Source: Alphaproteobacteria bacterium 65-37
GTDB lineage: Bacteria > Pseudomonadota > Alphaproteobacteria > Reyranellales > Reyranellaceae
DNA length: 38,979 bases
Assembly: GCA_001897995.1 (NCBI GenBank)
Contig: MKRV01000006.1
Span: 1 to 38,979 of the forward strand
Direction of reading: 5' to 3'
A program made the position numbers and the translations under genes. Each line of letters opens with the position of its first letter. Position 1 is the first letter of the stretch. Positions 6,685 through 15,410 of this stretch are shown piece by piece. Under the pieces are notes generated by a model. It was not told where the DNA came from. It saw only the letters and a program-made list of their open reading frames with translations, and did not search any database.

Positions 6685-8048
6685 CGAGTGTATCCACGAC
6701 AGCGGGGAGACGGCTGCGCCGGCTTCTGCGCTTGCCGCGGACCCTGCGCTGGCGGCTTTTTCTCATTCTGCTCGCCGGCTTGGTGCTGGCGCATGGCCTG
6801 TCGTTTGGCGTGCTGTTCTTCGAGCGCACCACCTCGGCCATGGGGCTGATGCTCACCAACATGGAGAAGGACGTCAGCACCTCGCTCGCGCTGCTCGACG
6901 GCCTCCCTGCCGAGGAGCGTCCGCGCTGGCTGCCGCTGCTCGATCGGCCGACCTATCGATACGAGCTCGGCCCCGGGCTTCCCGGCACGCCCGAATTCAG
7001 CCCGCGGACGGCCGAGATTGCCGCGACCATCAACCAGGCGGCCACTCAGGTGGCGGGGCGGCGGTTTCCCGTCACGGTCGAGAGCCTCCCCGGGACGCGG
7101 CCGCATCTGCAGGCGCATGTGACGCTCGGCGATGGCTCGCCGGTCACGATCGACATCCTGCCGCAGCGGATGCCGCTCGCGGCCTGGCTGCCCTACGTGC
7201 TGGCCGCGCAACTGCTACTGCTGCTCCTTTGCACATGGTTCGCGGTGCGCCTGGCGATCGGACCATTGCAGCAGTTCGCGCACGCCGCCGAGACGCTGGA
7301 TCCCGGCCGCGAGACGGCCCGCCTCGAGGAACGGGGGCCCACGGAGGTGGCCCACGCAGCCTCGGCCTTCAACGCCATGCGCACACGGATCGCGCAGTAT
7401 CTCGAGGAGAGGGTGCGCATCCTGGCCGCGATTTCCCACGATCTGCAGACGCCGATCACGCGCATGAAGCTCAGGGCCGAGATGGGCGAGGACAGTCCGG
7501 AGAAGGACAAGCTGCTGGGCGATCTCACGGAAATCGAACGGTTGGTTCGTGAGGGGGTCGCCTATGCCCGAAGCGCGCACGGCAATACCGAGAAGCCGGC
7601 CCGCATCGATCTCGGCGCGTTCATCGAGAGCCTCGTCTTCGATTATCAGGACACCGGCAAGGCCGTCTCGTCGCCTGCGTACGTCGACATCGTCCTGACG
7701 ACCAGGCCGAACGCGCTGCGCCGCATCCTCACCAACCTCGTCGACAATGCGTTGAAGTTCGCCGGCACGGCCGAGATCGACGTGTCGAGAGCGGCCGACG
7801 GCCCGATCACGATCGCGGTGCGCGACGACGGGCCGGGCATTCCCGAGGACCAGCTCGAGGCTGTGCTGCAGCCCTTCTACCGCCTCGACCCGTCGCGCAA
7901 CCGCGACACCGGTGGCACCGGCCTTGGCCTCGCCATCGCCCAGCAGCTCGCCCAGGCCATCGGCGGTTCCCTGAAACTCAGGAACAGGGAAGAGGGTGGG
8001 GTGTCGGCCGAGGTGACCCTGCCTTCCGCTGGAGGTGGCCCGCGGTAG
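6681..8048 (+). CDS. Membrane sensor histidine kinase (EnvZ-like)
   Basis: The protein has 455 residues. Membrane segments lie at about 26-48 and 168-190 and bracket a periplasmic sensor region of about 120 residues of no recognised fold. A HAMP linker follows (RLAIGPLQQFAHAAETL). The dimerisation/phosphoacceptor box is AAISHDLQTPITRMKLRAE with His253. The ATPase domain has the N box (LTNLVDNALKF, Asn352/Asn356), G1 box DDGPGIP (382-388) and G2 box GTGLGLAI (412-419). It starts inside the stop of the response-regulator gene. It should phosphorylate that regulator in response to a periplasmic signal, which cannot be identified from sequence. Confidence 0.93.
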   Translation: MTSVSTTAGRRLRRLLRLPRTLRWRLFLILLAGLVLAHGLSFGVLFFERTTSAMGLMLTNMEKDVSTSLALLDGLPAEERPRWLPLLDRPTYRYELGPGLPGTPEFSPRTAEIAATINQAATQVAGRRFPVTVESLPGTRPHLQAHVTLGDGSPVTIDILPQRMPLAAWLPYVLAAQLLLLLLCTWFAVRLAIGPLQQFAHAAETLDPGRETARLEERGPTEVAHAASAFNAMRTRIAQYLEERVRILAAISHDLQTPITRMKLRAEMGEDSPEKDKLLGDLTEIERLVREGVAYARSAHGNTEKPARIDLGAFIESLVFDYQDTGKAVSSPAYVDIVLTTRPNALRRILTNLVDNALKFAGTAEIDVSRAADGPITIAVRDDGPGIPEDQLEAVLQPFYRLDPSRNRDTGGTGLGLAIAQQLAQAIGGSLKLRNREEGGVSAEVTLPSAGGGPR

Positions 8049-8221
8049 AAGAGGGTGAAGAGATCACCGCCGTCTTTCGATCCTCAGCTGCATTGAGATG
8101 ATCGTCCTATGGATGGGACGCATCGTATCGATTTGCGCATCTCCCTTGGGCTGAGACGCGCTGCTACCTGCAGCGCCAGCCGATCCGCCTTTCCGCGGTT
8201 TCACCCGAAGGAGACGCTCCC

Positions 8222-8911
8222 ATGCCAACGACTTCCAGCGCTGCCAACTTCGACGGCCGCAGGCCGATCATCGATCCCAACGACTCCGCCATGCTCCTCA
8301 TCGATCATCAAAGCGGCCTGTTCCAGACCGTCGGCGACATGGAAATGACGGTGCTGCGCAAGCACGCCACGGCACTGGCCAGGATGGCCACGCTCTGCAA
8401 GCTGCCGGTCATCACCACGGCGTCGGTGCCGCAGGGCCCCAACGGGCCGCTCATTCCGGAAATCCACCAGAGCGCACCGCATGCGAAGTACGTTGCGCGC
8501 AAGGGTGAGATCAATGCCTGGGACAATCGCGATTTCGTCGAGGCTGTCGAGGCGACCGGGCGCAAGACGCTGATCATCGCCGGCACCATCACCAGCGTCT
8601 GCATGGCGTTCCCGGCGATCGCGGCGGTACACGAAGGCTACAGGGTCTTTGCCGTGGTCGACGCCTCGGGGACCTACTCGAAGATGGCGCAGGAGATAAC
8701 CCTGGCGCGGGTCGTGCAGGCCGGTGTCGTGCCGATGGACACTGCCGCGGTCGCGTCCGAACTGCAAAAGACCTGGCACCGCGACGACGCCGAGGAGTGG
8801 GCGAAGATCTACGCGCTGATTTTCCCACCCTATCAGCTCCTCATCGAGAGCTACAGCAAGGCCCAGGAGGTCCTGAAGAACAACGAGCGGCTCGATTCGC
8901 AGCGCACATGA
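8222..8911 (+). CDS. Isochorismatase-family cysteine hydrolase (YcaC-like)
   Basis: The protein has 229 residues. The family triad is visible: Asp28 (MLLIDHQSGLF), Lys94 (YVARKGEINAW) and Cys127 (GTITSVCMAF). The sequence around Cys127 and the extended C-terminus (EWAKIYALIFPPYQLLIESY) resemble the YcaC/nicotinamidase-related branch more than true isochorismatases. The substrate is probably an amide or carbamate and is unknown. GAAGGAG lies about 8 bases before the ATG. The stop overlaps the start of the following porin gene by 4 bp (ATGA), so the two were built as one translational unit even though the porin is now interrupted. Confidence 0.88.
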   Translation: MPTTSSAANFDGRRPIIDPNDSAMLLIDHQSGLFQTVGDMEMTVLRKHATALARMATLCKLPVITTASVPQGPNGPLIPEIHQSAPHAKYVARKGEINAWDNRDFVEAVEATGRKTLIIAGTITSVCMAFPAIAAVHEGYRVFAVVDASGTYSKMAQEITLARVVQAGVVPMDTAAVASELQKTWHRDDAEEWAKIYALIFPPYQLLIESYSKAQEVLKNNERLDSQRT

Positions 8912-10356
8912 CGCCGCGGTGGCCGGGGCTCTGTCGGCGAGCCTCGGCCGCGCCATGCCTGCTCGCCGCGCTCTGCCTGTTCGTCGCGAGTTTCGCTTCC
9001 GGGCCGGCTCACGCCCAACAGCCGCCCGCATCGTCCGGCATCGCACCTGCTTACAAGCTGTTCCGTTTCGACGAGGACTATCGCTAGCTTCGGGATCCCG
9101 GAAACCGCCGCGATTTCTGGGATGCTCTCAAGTATGTCCCGCTCGGCGACGACCCTGGCTGGTTTTTGAGCTTCGGCGGTGAGATCCGCGAGCGGTTCGA
9201 ATACTACTCGCATCCTGGCCTCGGACTGCAGGGACAATCACCGAACGCCTATCTGCTGCAGCGACCCCTGCTGCATGCCGATCTGCATGCCGGTGACTAT
9301 GTGCGGGCGTTCGTCCAGCTCGGCAGCCATCTTGCGCCCTGGAAGGACTTTGCCGCGCCGCCCTATCTCGACGCGCTGGATGTCCAGCAGGCCTTCGTCG
9401 ATCTGCGGTTGCCGCTCGGCATCACGGCCGATCCCGTCCTGCGAGTCGGTCGACAGGAGATGGCCTATGGCTCCCAACGGTTGGTTTCGATCCGGGACGC
9501 CCCAAACGTCCGTCGCAACTTCGACGGAGTCCGTCTCGGCGGAACGGTCGGCGACGTCCGCATCGACCTCTTTGCGACGCGCCCCGTCCAGCAGCGCAGT
9601 GGCGTCTTCGATGACTCCGGCGACACAACGCAGGGCTTCTGGGGGGCCTATGCCACGATGCCGTTGAACGTCGTGAGCGGTGGCGGCCTCGATCTCTACT
9701 ATTTGGGATACGCCAATCAGCAGGCCCGTTTCGCGGCAGGGACCGGCGGGGAATGGCGGCACACGATCGGGGCACGGTTCTTCGGCGCCACTGCGGGATG
9801 GGACTGGGATTGGGAAGTGCTGGGTCAGTTCGGCATCTTCGCCGCGCAGGACATCAGGGCGTGGGGCATCTCCACGGATACGGGATACTCCTTCGGTCTC
9901 GGACGCTGGTCGATCCGGATCGGTCTGCGGGCCGATATCGGTAGCGGCGACGACAATCTTCGCGATGGCACGCTGGGCACGCTCAATCCGCTGTTCCCCA
10001 AGCTGGCCTATTTCAATCAAGCGGCTCTTCTCGGTCCCTCCAACGTGATGGACTTGCAGCCGATACTCACTATCCGGCCGTCGCAGAACCTTGCCCTGAC
10101 GGTGGGTTACGACTTCCTGTGGCGCACCACGACAGCCGATGCGATCTACACCGGGACGGGTATCCCGATCGCCGGCACGGCCGGCCAGCCCGACCGGTAC
10201 ACCGGCAGCCAGGTCGCCGTCGACGTTGCCTGGCAGGTCGATCGGCATTTCCAGATCGGCTTGGGGTATGTCCATCTGAGCGCCGGCAACGCCCTGCGGC
10301 AGGCCGGCGGCCGGGATGTCGACTTCGTCTATTTCTCCGGAACCTATCGCTTCTGA
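8908..10356 (+). pseudogene. Alginate-export-family outer-membrane porin, split by an in-frame amber codon
   Basis: One reading frame of 483 codons runs from the ATG at 8908 to TGA at 10354-10356, broken only by TAG at 9085-9087 (codon 60). Before it lie a signal peptide (LLAALCLFVASFASGPAHA) and the start of the mature protein (YKLFRFDEDYR). After it the frame continues without a shift: LRDPGNRRDFWDALKYVPLGDDPGWFLSFGGEIRERFEYY. These parts together fit the alginate-export beta-barrel family (PF13372), with many alternating strands and a terminal aromatic (DFVYFSGTYRF) typical of outer-membrane proteins. A single base change from a Tyr, Gln or Trp codon would create the TAG. It may be a recent nonsense mutation, a suppressed stop, or a sequencing error. 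A downstream fragment started at TTG 9166 would lack the signal peptide. Confidence 0.82.
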
Positions 10357-10360
10357 GGCC

Positions 10361-11875
10361 CTATTCGTTGCCGGCCGCCTTCTCGGCCGCCGGCTGCACC
10401 GTGTTGCGCAGCGGCCGCTCCTCCATGCGGGCGATATGGAAGAGGCCGACAAGAATGCCGGCGGTAGCCGCGCCGAAGACCAGACGGAACACCAGGCCGA
10501 TGTCGCTGCCGCCGGTGGCGAGCAGGGCGGCCAGGTTCTCCATGGTGACACCGGTTGTCCGGTCGGGCGGCAGGCTGCCCATGACGATGGCGCCGAAGGC
10601 TGCGACGACGAGCGCGCCGCCCAGCGAGCGAAAGAAGGACATGACGCCGGTCGCCGTACCCATCTGATGTGGCAGCACCGCGTTCTGGATCGATACGGTG
10701 GTGACGGGCAGGACGGGGCCGATGCCGATGGTGGCGAGTGCCAGCAACGCCTCTAGCGCGACGAACGGCAGGGTGTGCGGCCAGACCGCCAGGATCGCGA
10801 GCACGGCGGCCGAGATGCTGAGCCCGATCAGCGGTATGCGTTTGTAGTGTTGCAGGCGCGGCATCAGGCGGCTGGCCGTGGTGGCGCCGATCGTGGTGCC
10901 GGCCATCAGGGGAATCAAGGCCAGCCCGGACTGGCTGGCGCTGAGGCCGTAGACGCCCTGGAGAAAGATCGGCGTATAGATGGAGAGGCCGATGAACACG
11001 CCCATGGCGAAGCAGGCCGCGACGGTGGCATGCGACACGACGGGATTGCGCAGGATTTCGATGGGGATCAGCGGTTCGGGGGCGGTCCGCAGACGCCAGA
11101 TGAAGGCACCCCACAATACCGCCGAGAGGCCGACCAGCCCCAGGATGCGCGGCGAGCCCCAGGGATACTGATGGCCGCCCAGGCTGAGGGCGAGCAGCAG
11201 CGCCACGGTCGCCAGCGTCATCAGGCCGGCACCGAGAAGGTCGAGGCGATGCGGCTTCTCGTGACGCGGCAGCTTCTTCAAAAGCGAAGCGGTCATGGCA
11301 ACGGCAATCAAGCCGAGCGGCAGGTTGATCCAGAAGATTGCCGACCAGTGCAGCTTTTCCGCCATCAGCCCGCCCAGCACCGGACCTGCGATGCTCGAGG
11401 TCCCGAAAACTCCTGCGAACAGGCCCTGGTAGCGTGCCCGTTCGCGCGGCGAGACGACGTCCGCCACGACGGTCTGGGCGAGCGAGATCAGGCCGCCGCC
11501 GCCCAGGCCCTGCAGAGCACGGGCCAGAATCAGCGCCAGCATGGTCGGGGCGAGCGCGCAGGCGATCGAGCCGACGATGAATACGGTGATGGCCACCAGC
11601 AGCGTGATGCGCCGGCCGACGATATCGGAAACCTTGCCGTAGAGCGGCGTCACCGCCGTCGAGGCCAAGAGATAGGTCGTGACGATCCAAGGCAGGTCCT
11701 CGAAGTCGCCGAGGCTGTGGCCGATCGTCGGCATGGCCGTGGCGACGATGGTCTGGTCGAGCGCGGCCAGCAGCATGGCAAGCGCGAGCCCCCAGATGAT
11801 CGACCGGATTTCTCTCGCCGTGAGGGCAGAGCCAGGGGAGGCAGTGGGACCGACAGGGCGGGAAGGGGAGGCCAT
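10361..11875 (-). CDS. MFS multidrug exporter, DHA2 (EmrB/QacA) family
   Basis: The protein has 504 residues and about 14 predicted membrane segments. Motif A-like KVSDIVGRRITLL follows the second helix, and the DHA2 hallmark ALDQTIVATAMPTI is in helix 1. Other typical stretches are ARALQGLGGGGLISL, RARYQGLFAGVFGTSSIAGPVLGG and INLPLGLIAV. It should export hydrophobic drugs or metabolites with proton antiport across the inner membrane. The ATG at 11875 is preferred to the TTG at 11893, since the extra residues add nothing conserved. No membrane-fusion partner is adjacent, so it probably works alone. It converges with the broken porin gene (4 bp between stops) and is divergent from the DUF1801 gene. 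Confidence 0.92.
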   Translation of the reverse strand: MASPSRPVGPTASPGSALTAREIRSIIWGLALAMLLAALDQTIVATAMPTIGHSLGDFEDLPWIVTTYLLASTAVTPLYGKVSDIVGRRITLLVAITVFIVGSIACALAPTMLALILARALQGLGGGGLISLAQTVVADVVSPRERARYQGLFAGVFGTSSIAGPVLGGLMAEKLHWSAIFWINLPLGLIAVAMTASLLKKLPRHEKPHRLDLLGAGLMTLATVALLLALSLGGHQYPWGSPRILGLVGLSAVLWGAFIWRLRTAPEPLIPIEILRNPVVSHATVAACFAMGVFIGLSIYTPIFLQGVYGLSASQSGLALIPLMAGTTIGATTASRLMPRLQHYKRIPLIGLSISAAVLAILAVWPHTLPFVALEALLALATIGIGPVLPVTTVSIQNAVLPHQMGTATGVMSFFRSLGGALVVAAFGAIVMGSLPPDRTTGVTMENLAALLATGGSDIGLVFRLVFGAATAGILVGLFHIARMEERPLRNTVQPAAEKAAGNE

Positions 11876-11950
11876 CTCTTGCAAACCTACCAAAAGTAAC
11901 TATGTGCCGGATCGGCTCCGTGCGGAAGCCGGTCGATTGGAGCGAAGGCA

Positions 11951-12451
11951 ATGGCGAGCAGGGCGTCTGGGAATTCTCCGAAGGTTGCAAAGAAAGCCGC
12001 CGCGAAGAAGGCAGCGGCCAAAGGCGCCGCGGCCGGACGAAGGGCGGCGAAGCCGAAGCTCCTCGCCGGCGGCAACCCGCAGATCGCGAAGGCCGATGGC
12101 GACGTGCCGGTGCAGGCTTATATCGCAGCCTTGCCGGGCTGGAAACGCGACGTCGGGCGTCGTCTCGATGCGTTGATCGTGCGCGCCATCCCCGGTGTCC
12201 AGAAAGCCGTCAAATGGAATTCGCCGCTCTACGGCGTCGAGGGCCAGGGCTGGTTCCTCGGCCTCCATGCCTTTGCGAAGTATCTCAAGGTGGCGTTCTT
12301 CGCCGGCGCGTCGCTGCGTCCCGTCCTGCCAGGCACCTCGACGAGCAAGTCGACGCGCTATCTCGACATCCGCGAGGACGACCCGCTCGACGAGGCCCAG
12401 TTCGTCGCCTGGGTGAAGCAGGCGAGCAGGCTCACGGGCCAACCGATGTGA
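11951..12451 (+). CDS. DUF1801 (YdhG-like) protein with Lys/Ala-rich N-terminus
   Basis: The protein has 166 residues. Residues 11-36 are a basic Lys/Ala/Arg-rich tail (KVAKKAAAKKAAAK…) of the histone-H1-like type. Residues about 55-160 match DUF1801: YIAALPGWKRDVGRRLDALI, VQKAVKWNSPLYGVEGQGWF, KYLKVAFFAGASLRP and a C-terminal helix. Some DUF1801 members resemble frataxin and are described as iron chaperones; the role here is unknown. The basic tail may bind nucleic acid (inference). The RBS is GGAGCGAAGG just before the ATG. A GC-rich hairpin follows 10 bp after the stop. Confidence 0.82.
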   Translation: MASRASGNSPKVAKKAAAKKAAAKGAAAGRRAAKPKLLAGGNPQIAKADGDVPVQAYIAALPGWKRDVGRRLDALIVRAIPGVQKAVKWNSPLYGVEGQGWFLGLHAFAKYLKVAFFAGASLRPVLPGTSTSKSTRYLDIREDDPLDEAQFVAWVKQASRLTGQPM

Positions 12452-12460
12452 CGGAGGCCG

Positions 12461-12485
12461 GGAGGCCCTCCTGTGAGGGCCCTCC
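12461..12485 (+). terminator. Hairpin downstream of the DUF1801 gene
   Basis: GGAGGCCCTC (12461-12470) pairs with GAGGGCCCTCC (12475-12485) around a 4-base loop, with one bulged G. No T-run follows (ATTCAT), so it is a weak candidate for an intrinsic terminator. Confidence 0.4.
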
Positions 12486-12576
12486 ATTCATCCGCTCAAT
12501 AGCGGCAGTCCGACTATCGATTTCTCTCCTCACCCATTGCCGGCGAGTTTGGCCGGCAAGGAAGCGCGAGGAGACG

Positions 12577-13572
12577 ATGACGAAAGCTGGGACGAGACCC
12601 GGGACAAGAATTGGCCTCCCTCTCATCTGTATGGGGCTTGCTTTGGCGCTCGGCATTGCGCCGGCCGCCTCTGCGGACTGGCCGGAAAAGCCCATCCGGA
12701 TCGTGGTCCCCTATGGTCCCGGTGGCGGTGTCGATTCTTTCACGCGGCCCCTCGCGGCAAATCTGCAATCGCTGCTGGGGCAGTCGGTGATCGTCGACAA
12801 TCGCGGCGGGGCAGGGGGAACCATCGGTGTTCTCAATGCCGCCCGGTCACCCACCGATGGCTACACGCTCCTGTCGCGCGGCGTTCATCAGCCCATGGCC
12901 GAGGTGCTCTATCCGAACAGGGGATATCAGATCGACAAGGACTTCGAGCCTGTCGCGATTACCGCGGTCGTCCCGAACGTCCTGGTCGTCAATCCCGCCG
13001 CCGGTCTCGACGACCTGTCGACCTTGATCAAACGCGCACGTGCCGCGCCGGACTCGCTGACCTACTGCTCTTCAGGCAGCGGCACGTCGCAGCACATCAT
13101 CGCCGAGATGTTCCTGCGGGAAACCGGCCTTCGCATCCTGCATGTGCCGTACCGGGGGACGGCGGCCGCCATGAACGACCTCCTGGCGGGCAATTGCCAG
13201 ATGATGTTCGACGGCATGGGCACGTCCGCCGCCCATATCGCTGCCGGCCGGCTGAAGCCTCTGGCGCTCACCGTGCTGCGGCGATCCCCGCTGTTTCTTG
13301 ATATTCCGACGATGGAGGAGGCGGGTGGTCCCCGCCTCGATGCCGGGACCTGGTATGCGCTCTGGGTACGGCAGGGAACACCGCAGCCGGTCCTCGAACG
13401 GCTGCGCCGCGACGTGAAGACGGCGCTCGCCGGGCCCGACCTCGTCAAGATCTGGCAGCAGCTTGGCGCCGAACCGGGCACAGTTCCCGATGCCAAGCTC
13501 GACGCCTTCGTGAAGGAGGAAACGGCGCGCTGGTCCGCGCTCGCCACAAGTCTCGGGGTTCGAGCGGACTGA
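12577..13572 (+). CDS. Bug-family (TctC-like) periplasmic solute-binding protein
   Basis: The protein has 331 residues. A Sec signal peptide spans residues 1-33 (…LALALGIAPAASA). The mature start DWPEKPIRIVVPYGPGGGVD is the standard Bug signature, followed by VIVDNRGGAGGTIG, DGYTLL, LTYCSSGSGTSQHIIAEMF and VPYRGTAAAMNDLLAG. Bug proteins bind small carboxylic acids or related compounds for tripartite tricarboxylate transporters, but many are orphans; no TctA/TctB genes are adjacent. The ATG at 12577 is preceded by GAGGAG; the frame is open much further upstream, but that part is a shadow of the DUF1801 gene. It faces the SDR gene (12 bp between stops) and probably belongs to the same catabolic island. 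Confidence 0.92.
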   Translation: MTKAGTRPGTRIGLPLICMGLALALGIAPAASADWPEKPIRIVVPYGPGGGVDSFTRPLAANLQSLLGQSVIVDNRGGAGGTIGVLNAARSPTDGYTLLSRGVHQPMAEVLYPNRGYQIDKDFEPVAITAVVPNVLVVNPAAGLDDLSTLIKRARAAPDSLTYCSSGSGTSQHIIAEMFLRETGLRILHVPYRGTAAAMNDLLAGNCQMMFDGMGTSAAHIAAGRLKPLALTVLRRSPLFLDIPTMEEAGGPRLDAGTWYALWVRQGTPQPVLERLRRDVKTALAGPDLVKIWQQLGAEPGTVPDAKLDAFVKEETARWSALATSLGVRAD

Positions 13573-13584
13573 GCAGGAGATCGG

Positions 13585-14340
13585 TCAGCGCATGCCCAGT
13601 GGGTTGCCGCCGTCGACGATAGTCGTCTGCCCGGTGATGCTGTCCGCGCGGCAATAGGCAACGACCATCTGGGCGATGTCCTCGGCGCTGCCGGTTCGTT
13701 GCAGGACCGACTGCGTGCGTATCTGTTCCTTCATGGTTTGCGGGACCCGTTCGGCCATGCGTGTTCCTTCAACCAGTCCGGGTGCGACGCAGTTCACCGT
13801 CACGTCCGGTGCCAGTGCGACGGCCAGGCAGTGCGTGAGGTGGATCAGAGCGGCCTTGCTCGACGCGTAGGCGATACTGCTGCCACCCGGTGCGAGACCG
13901 GCGAGCGAGGCGATGTTGACGATTCGCCCCGACTTGTGCTGCCGCAGCGCCGAGGCGAAGGCCCGCGACAGCAGGAACGGCCCGCGCAGGTTGGTTTCGA
14001 GGATCCTGTCCCAAATGTCCTGAGTGAGCGACTCGAGATCGCCGAACGGGATGCCGATGTTCCACGCCCCGTTGTTGACCAGAATGTCGATCCGCCCGAA
14101 ACGGTCCACGATCTCGCCGACGCAGAGATCGATCGACTTGGGATCGCGCTGGTCGAGCTGCAGGGCATGGCCCTGCCGGCCGGCCCGTCGCACCATCTCG
14201 ACCACGGTGGCCGCACGACCGGCTTCGCCGGCGTAGGAGACGGCGACATCCGTGCCGGCTGCCGCAAGCGCCTGCGAGATCGCTCTGCCGATGTCACCCG
14301 AGCCGCCTGTCACGAAGGCGACTTTCCCCTTGAGATCCAT
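13585..14340 (-). CDS. SDR-family NAD(P)-dependent oxidoreductase
   Basis: The protein has 251 residues, a classical short-chain dehydrogenase. The cofactor motif is TGGSGDIG (11-18). An NNGA motif (89-92) stands where NNAG is usual. Catalytic residues fit Asn117, Ser145, Tyr158 and Lys162 (YASSK). The C-terminus SITGQTTIVDGGNPLGMR is typical of the FabG-like branch. An acidic residue after the second beta strand is not obvious, so NADP is possible. The substrate is not identifiable. It lies 52 bp downstream of the LysR gene on the same strand and is probably co-transcribed with it. Confidence 0.9.
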   Translation of the reverse strand: MDLKGKVAFVTGGSGDIGRAISQALAAAGTDVAVSYAGEAGRAATVVEMVRRAGRQGHALQLDQRDPKSIDLCVGEIVDRFGRIDILVNNGAWNIGIPFGDLESLTQDIWDRILETNLRGPFLLSRAFASALRQHKSGRIVNIASLAGLAPGGSSIAYASSKAALIHLTHCLAVALAPDVTVNCVAPGLVEGTRMAERVPQTMKEQIRTQSVLQRTGSAEDIAQMVVAYCRADSITGQTTIVDGGNPLGMR

Positions 14341-14392
14341 CGCGTCCCCCAGAGTTTGAGCAAGAGCCGGCGCTCAGTTGCGTAGCATAGCC

Positions 14393-15292
14393 TCAAAAAG
14401 CGGCGCACACCTGCCGAAGCTCGTTGCGCAGCCAGAGGCTCGCCTTGCTCCGATCGTGGCGGCGATGCCAGTACATCATCCAGTCGAAGGGGGCAGAGTC
14501 AAAGGGAAGGTCGAAGGCGCTGAGTTCGTCGTCGTTCAGCGCCGCCGCCAGGCGGCCCGGCATGACCGCCAGGAGATCGGTTCGCTTCAGCACGTGCGGG
14601 ATGACCAGCCAGTGCGGCACGTTCAAGGCGATCCGCCGCTTGTGCCCCATGTCCGCCAGGACGCTGTCGACGAACCGCAGGTCGGTCGGGCTCATCGACT
14701 GCTTGACGTAGTCCTGGGCGATGAAGGTCTTGAAGGTGAGCCGTCGGCGGGCGATCGGGTGCGAGGTCCGCATCACACAGACCATCCGGTCGGCCAGCAG
14801 CTTTTCAGCATGGATCGCGGTCGAGGGATCCAGGCCCATGCTGACCGCCACGTCGACCTCGTCGCGCTCCAGCGCCTCGATCGTGTCGGCGGGCGGCAGA
14901 TGCACGGTGCTGTAAGCAAGACGCGACTGCATTGGCTTTCGTGCCAATAGCGGCGGCAGGATGAGGAAGGCCAGGATATCGGACATTCGGATCGTGAAGG
15001 TCCGTTCCGACGTCGCCGGGTCGAAGCCGGCATCGCTTTCCAGCACACGCTCCACCTGGCGCAGCAGTTGCCGCAGCGGCTCCGTGAGTTCGATCGCGCG
15101 AGGCGTTGCCTGCATGCCGGTCGAGGTGCGCACGAGGAGCTCGTCGCCGAACATGCCGCGCAGCCGGCCGAGCGCATTGCTCATGGCCGGCTGGCTGAGA
15201 CCGATACGATCTGCCGCCCGCGTAACGTGCTGCTCCGTCAGCAGCGCATCCAGGGCCACCAGCAGGTTGAGATCGATCGAACGAAGCGACAT
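14393..15292 (-). CDS. LysR-family transcriptional regulator (NodD/PcpR-like branch)
   Basis: The protein has 299 residues. The winged helix-turn-helix is at about 7-66 (LNLLVALDALLTEQHVTRAADRIGLSQPAMSNALGRLR). The rest is a substrate-binding-type effector domain (TFTIRMSDILAFLILPPLL, VDVAVSMGL, MVCVMRTSHPIARRRLTF). The short MSLRSIDLNLL start is typical of the NodD-like branch. AGAGAG precedes the ATG. It is divergent from the HAD/CoA-transferase operon, with an ATTC-N7-GAAT site between them, so it probably controls both directions in response to a pathway metabolite. Confidence 0.93.
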   Translation of the reverse strand: MSLRSIDLNLLVALDALLTEQHVTRAADRIGLSQPAMSNALGRLRGMFGDELLVRTSTGMQATPRAIELTEPLRQLLRQVERVLESDAGFDPATSERTFTIRMSDILAFLILPPLLARKPMQSRLAYSTVHLPPADTIEALERDEVDVAVSMGLDPSTAIHAEKLLADRMVCVMRTSHPIARRRLTFKTFIAQDYVKQSMSPTDLRFVDSVLADMGHKRRIALNVPHWLVIPHVLKRTDLLAVMPGRLAAALNDDELSAFDLPFDSAPFDWMMYWHRRHDRSKASLWLRNELRQVCAAF

Positions 15293-15310
15293 GGCTCTCT
15301 ATCCTGCATC

Positions 15311-15325
15311 ATTCATAAGACGAAT
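15311..15325. promoter_or_regulatory. Candidate LysR-type operator
   Basis: ATTC (15311-15314) and GAAT (15322-15325) form a dyad with a 7-base spacer and match the T-N11-A rule for LysR sites. A wider TCATT…AATGA dyad overlaps it. The site lies 19 bp upstream of the LysR start and 85 bp upstream of the HAD start. Confidence 0.4.
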
Positions 15326-15410
15326 AATGAGAGATCACAAATCCATTTAGAAGATATTGCGGGGCGCGCTACCAGAGACGGGTCACTGGGACATACGAGG
15401 AGCCGCCCCC

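Noticed and set aside
10344..11990. Minus-strand open frame of 548 codons overlapping the DHA2 exporter in another frame
   Set aside because: The 504-residue frame has 14 hydrophobic helices and DHA2 motifs; the longer one is Arg/Pro/His-rich with no motif.
11902..12576. N-terminal extension of the Bug receptor frame back to 11902
   Set aside because: The extension overlaps the DUF1801 gene in another frame; the signal peptide and GAGGAG place the start at 12577.
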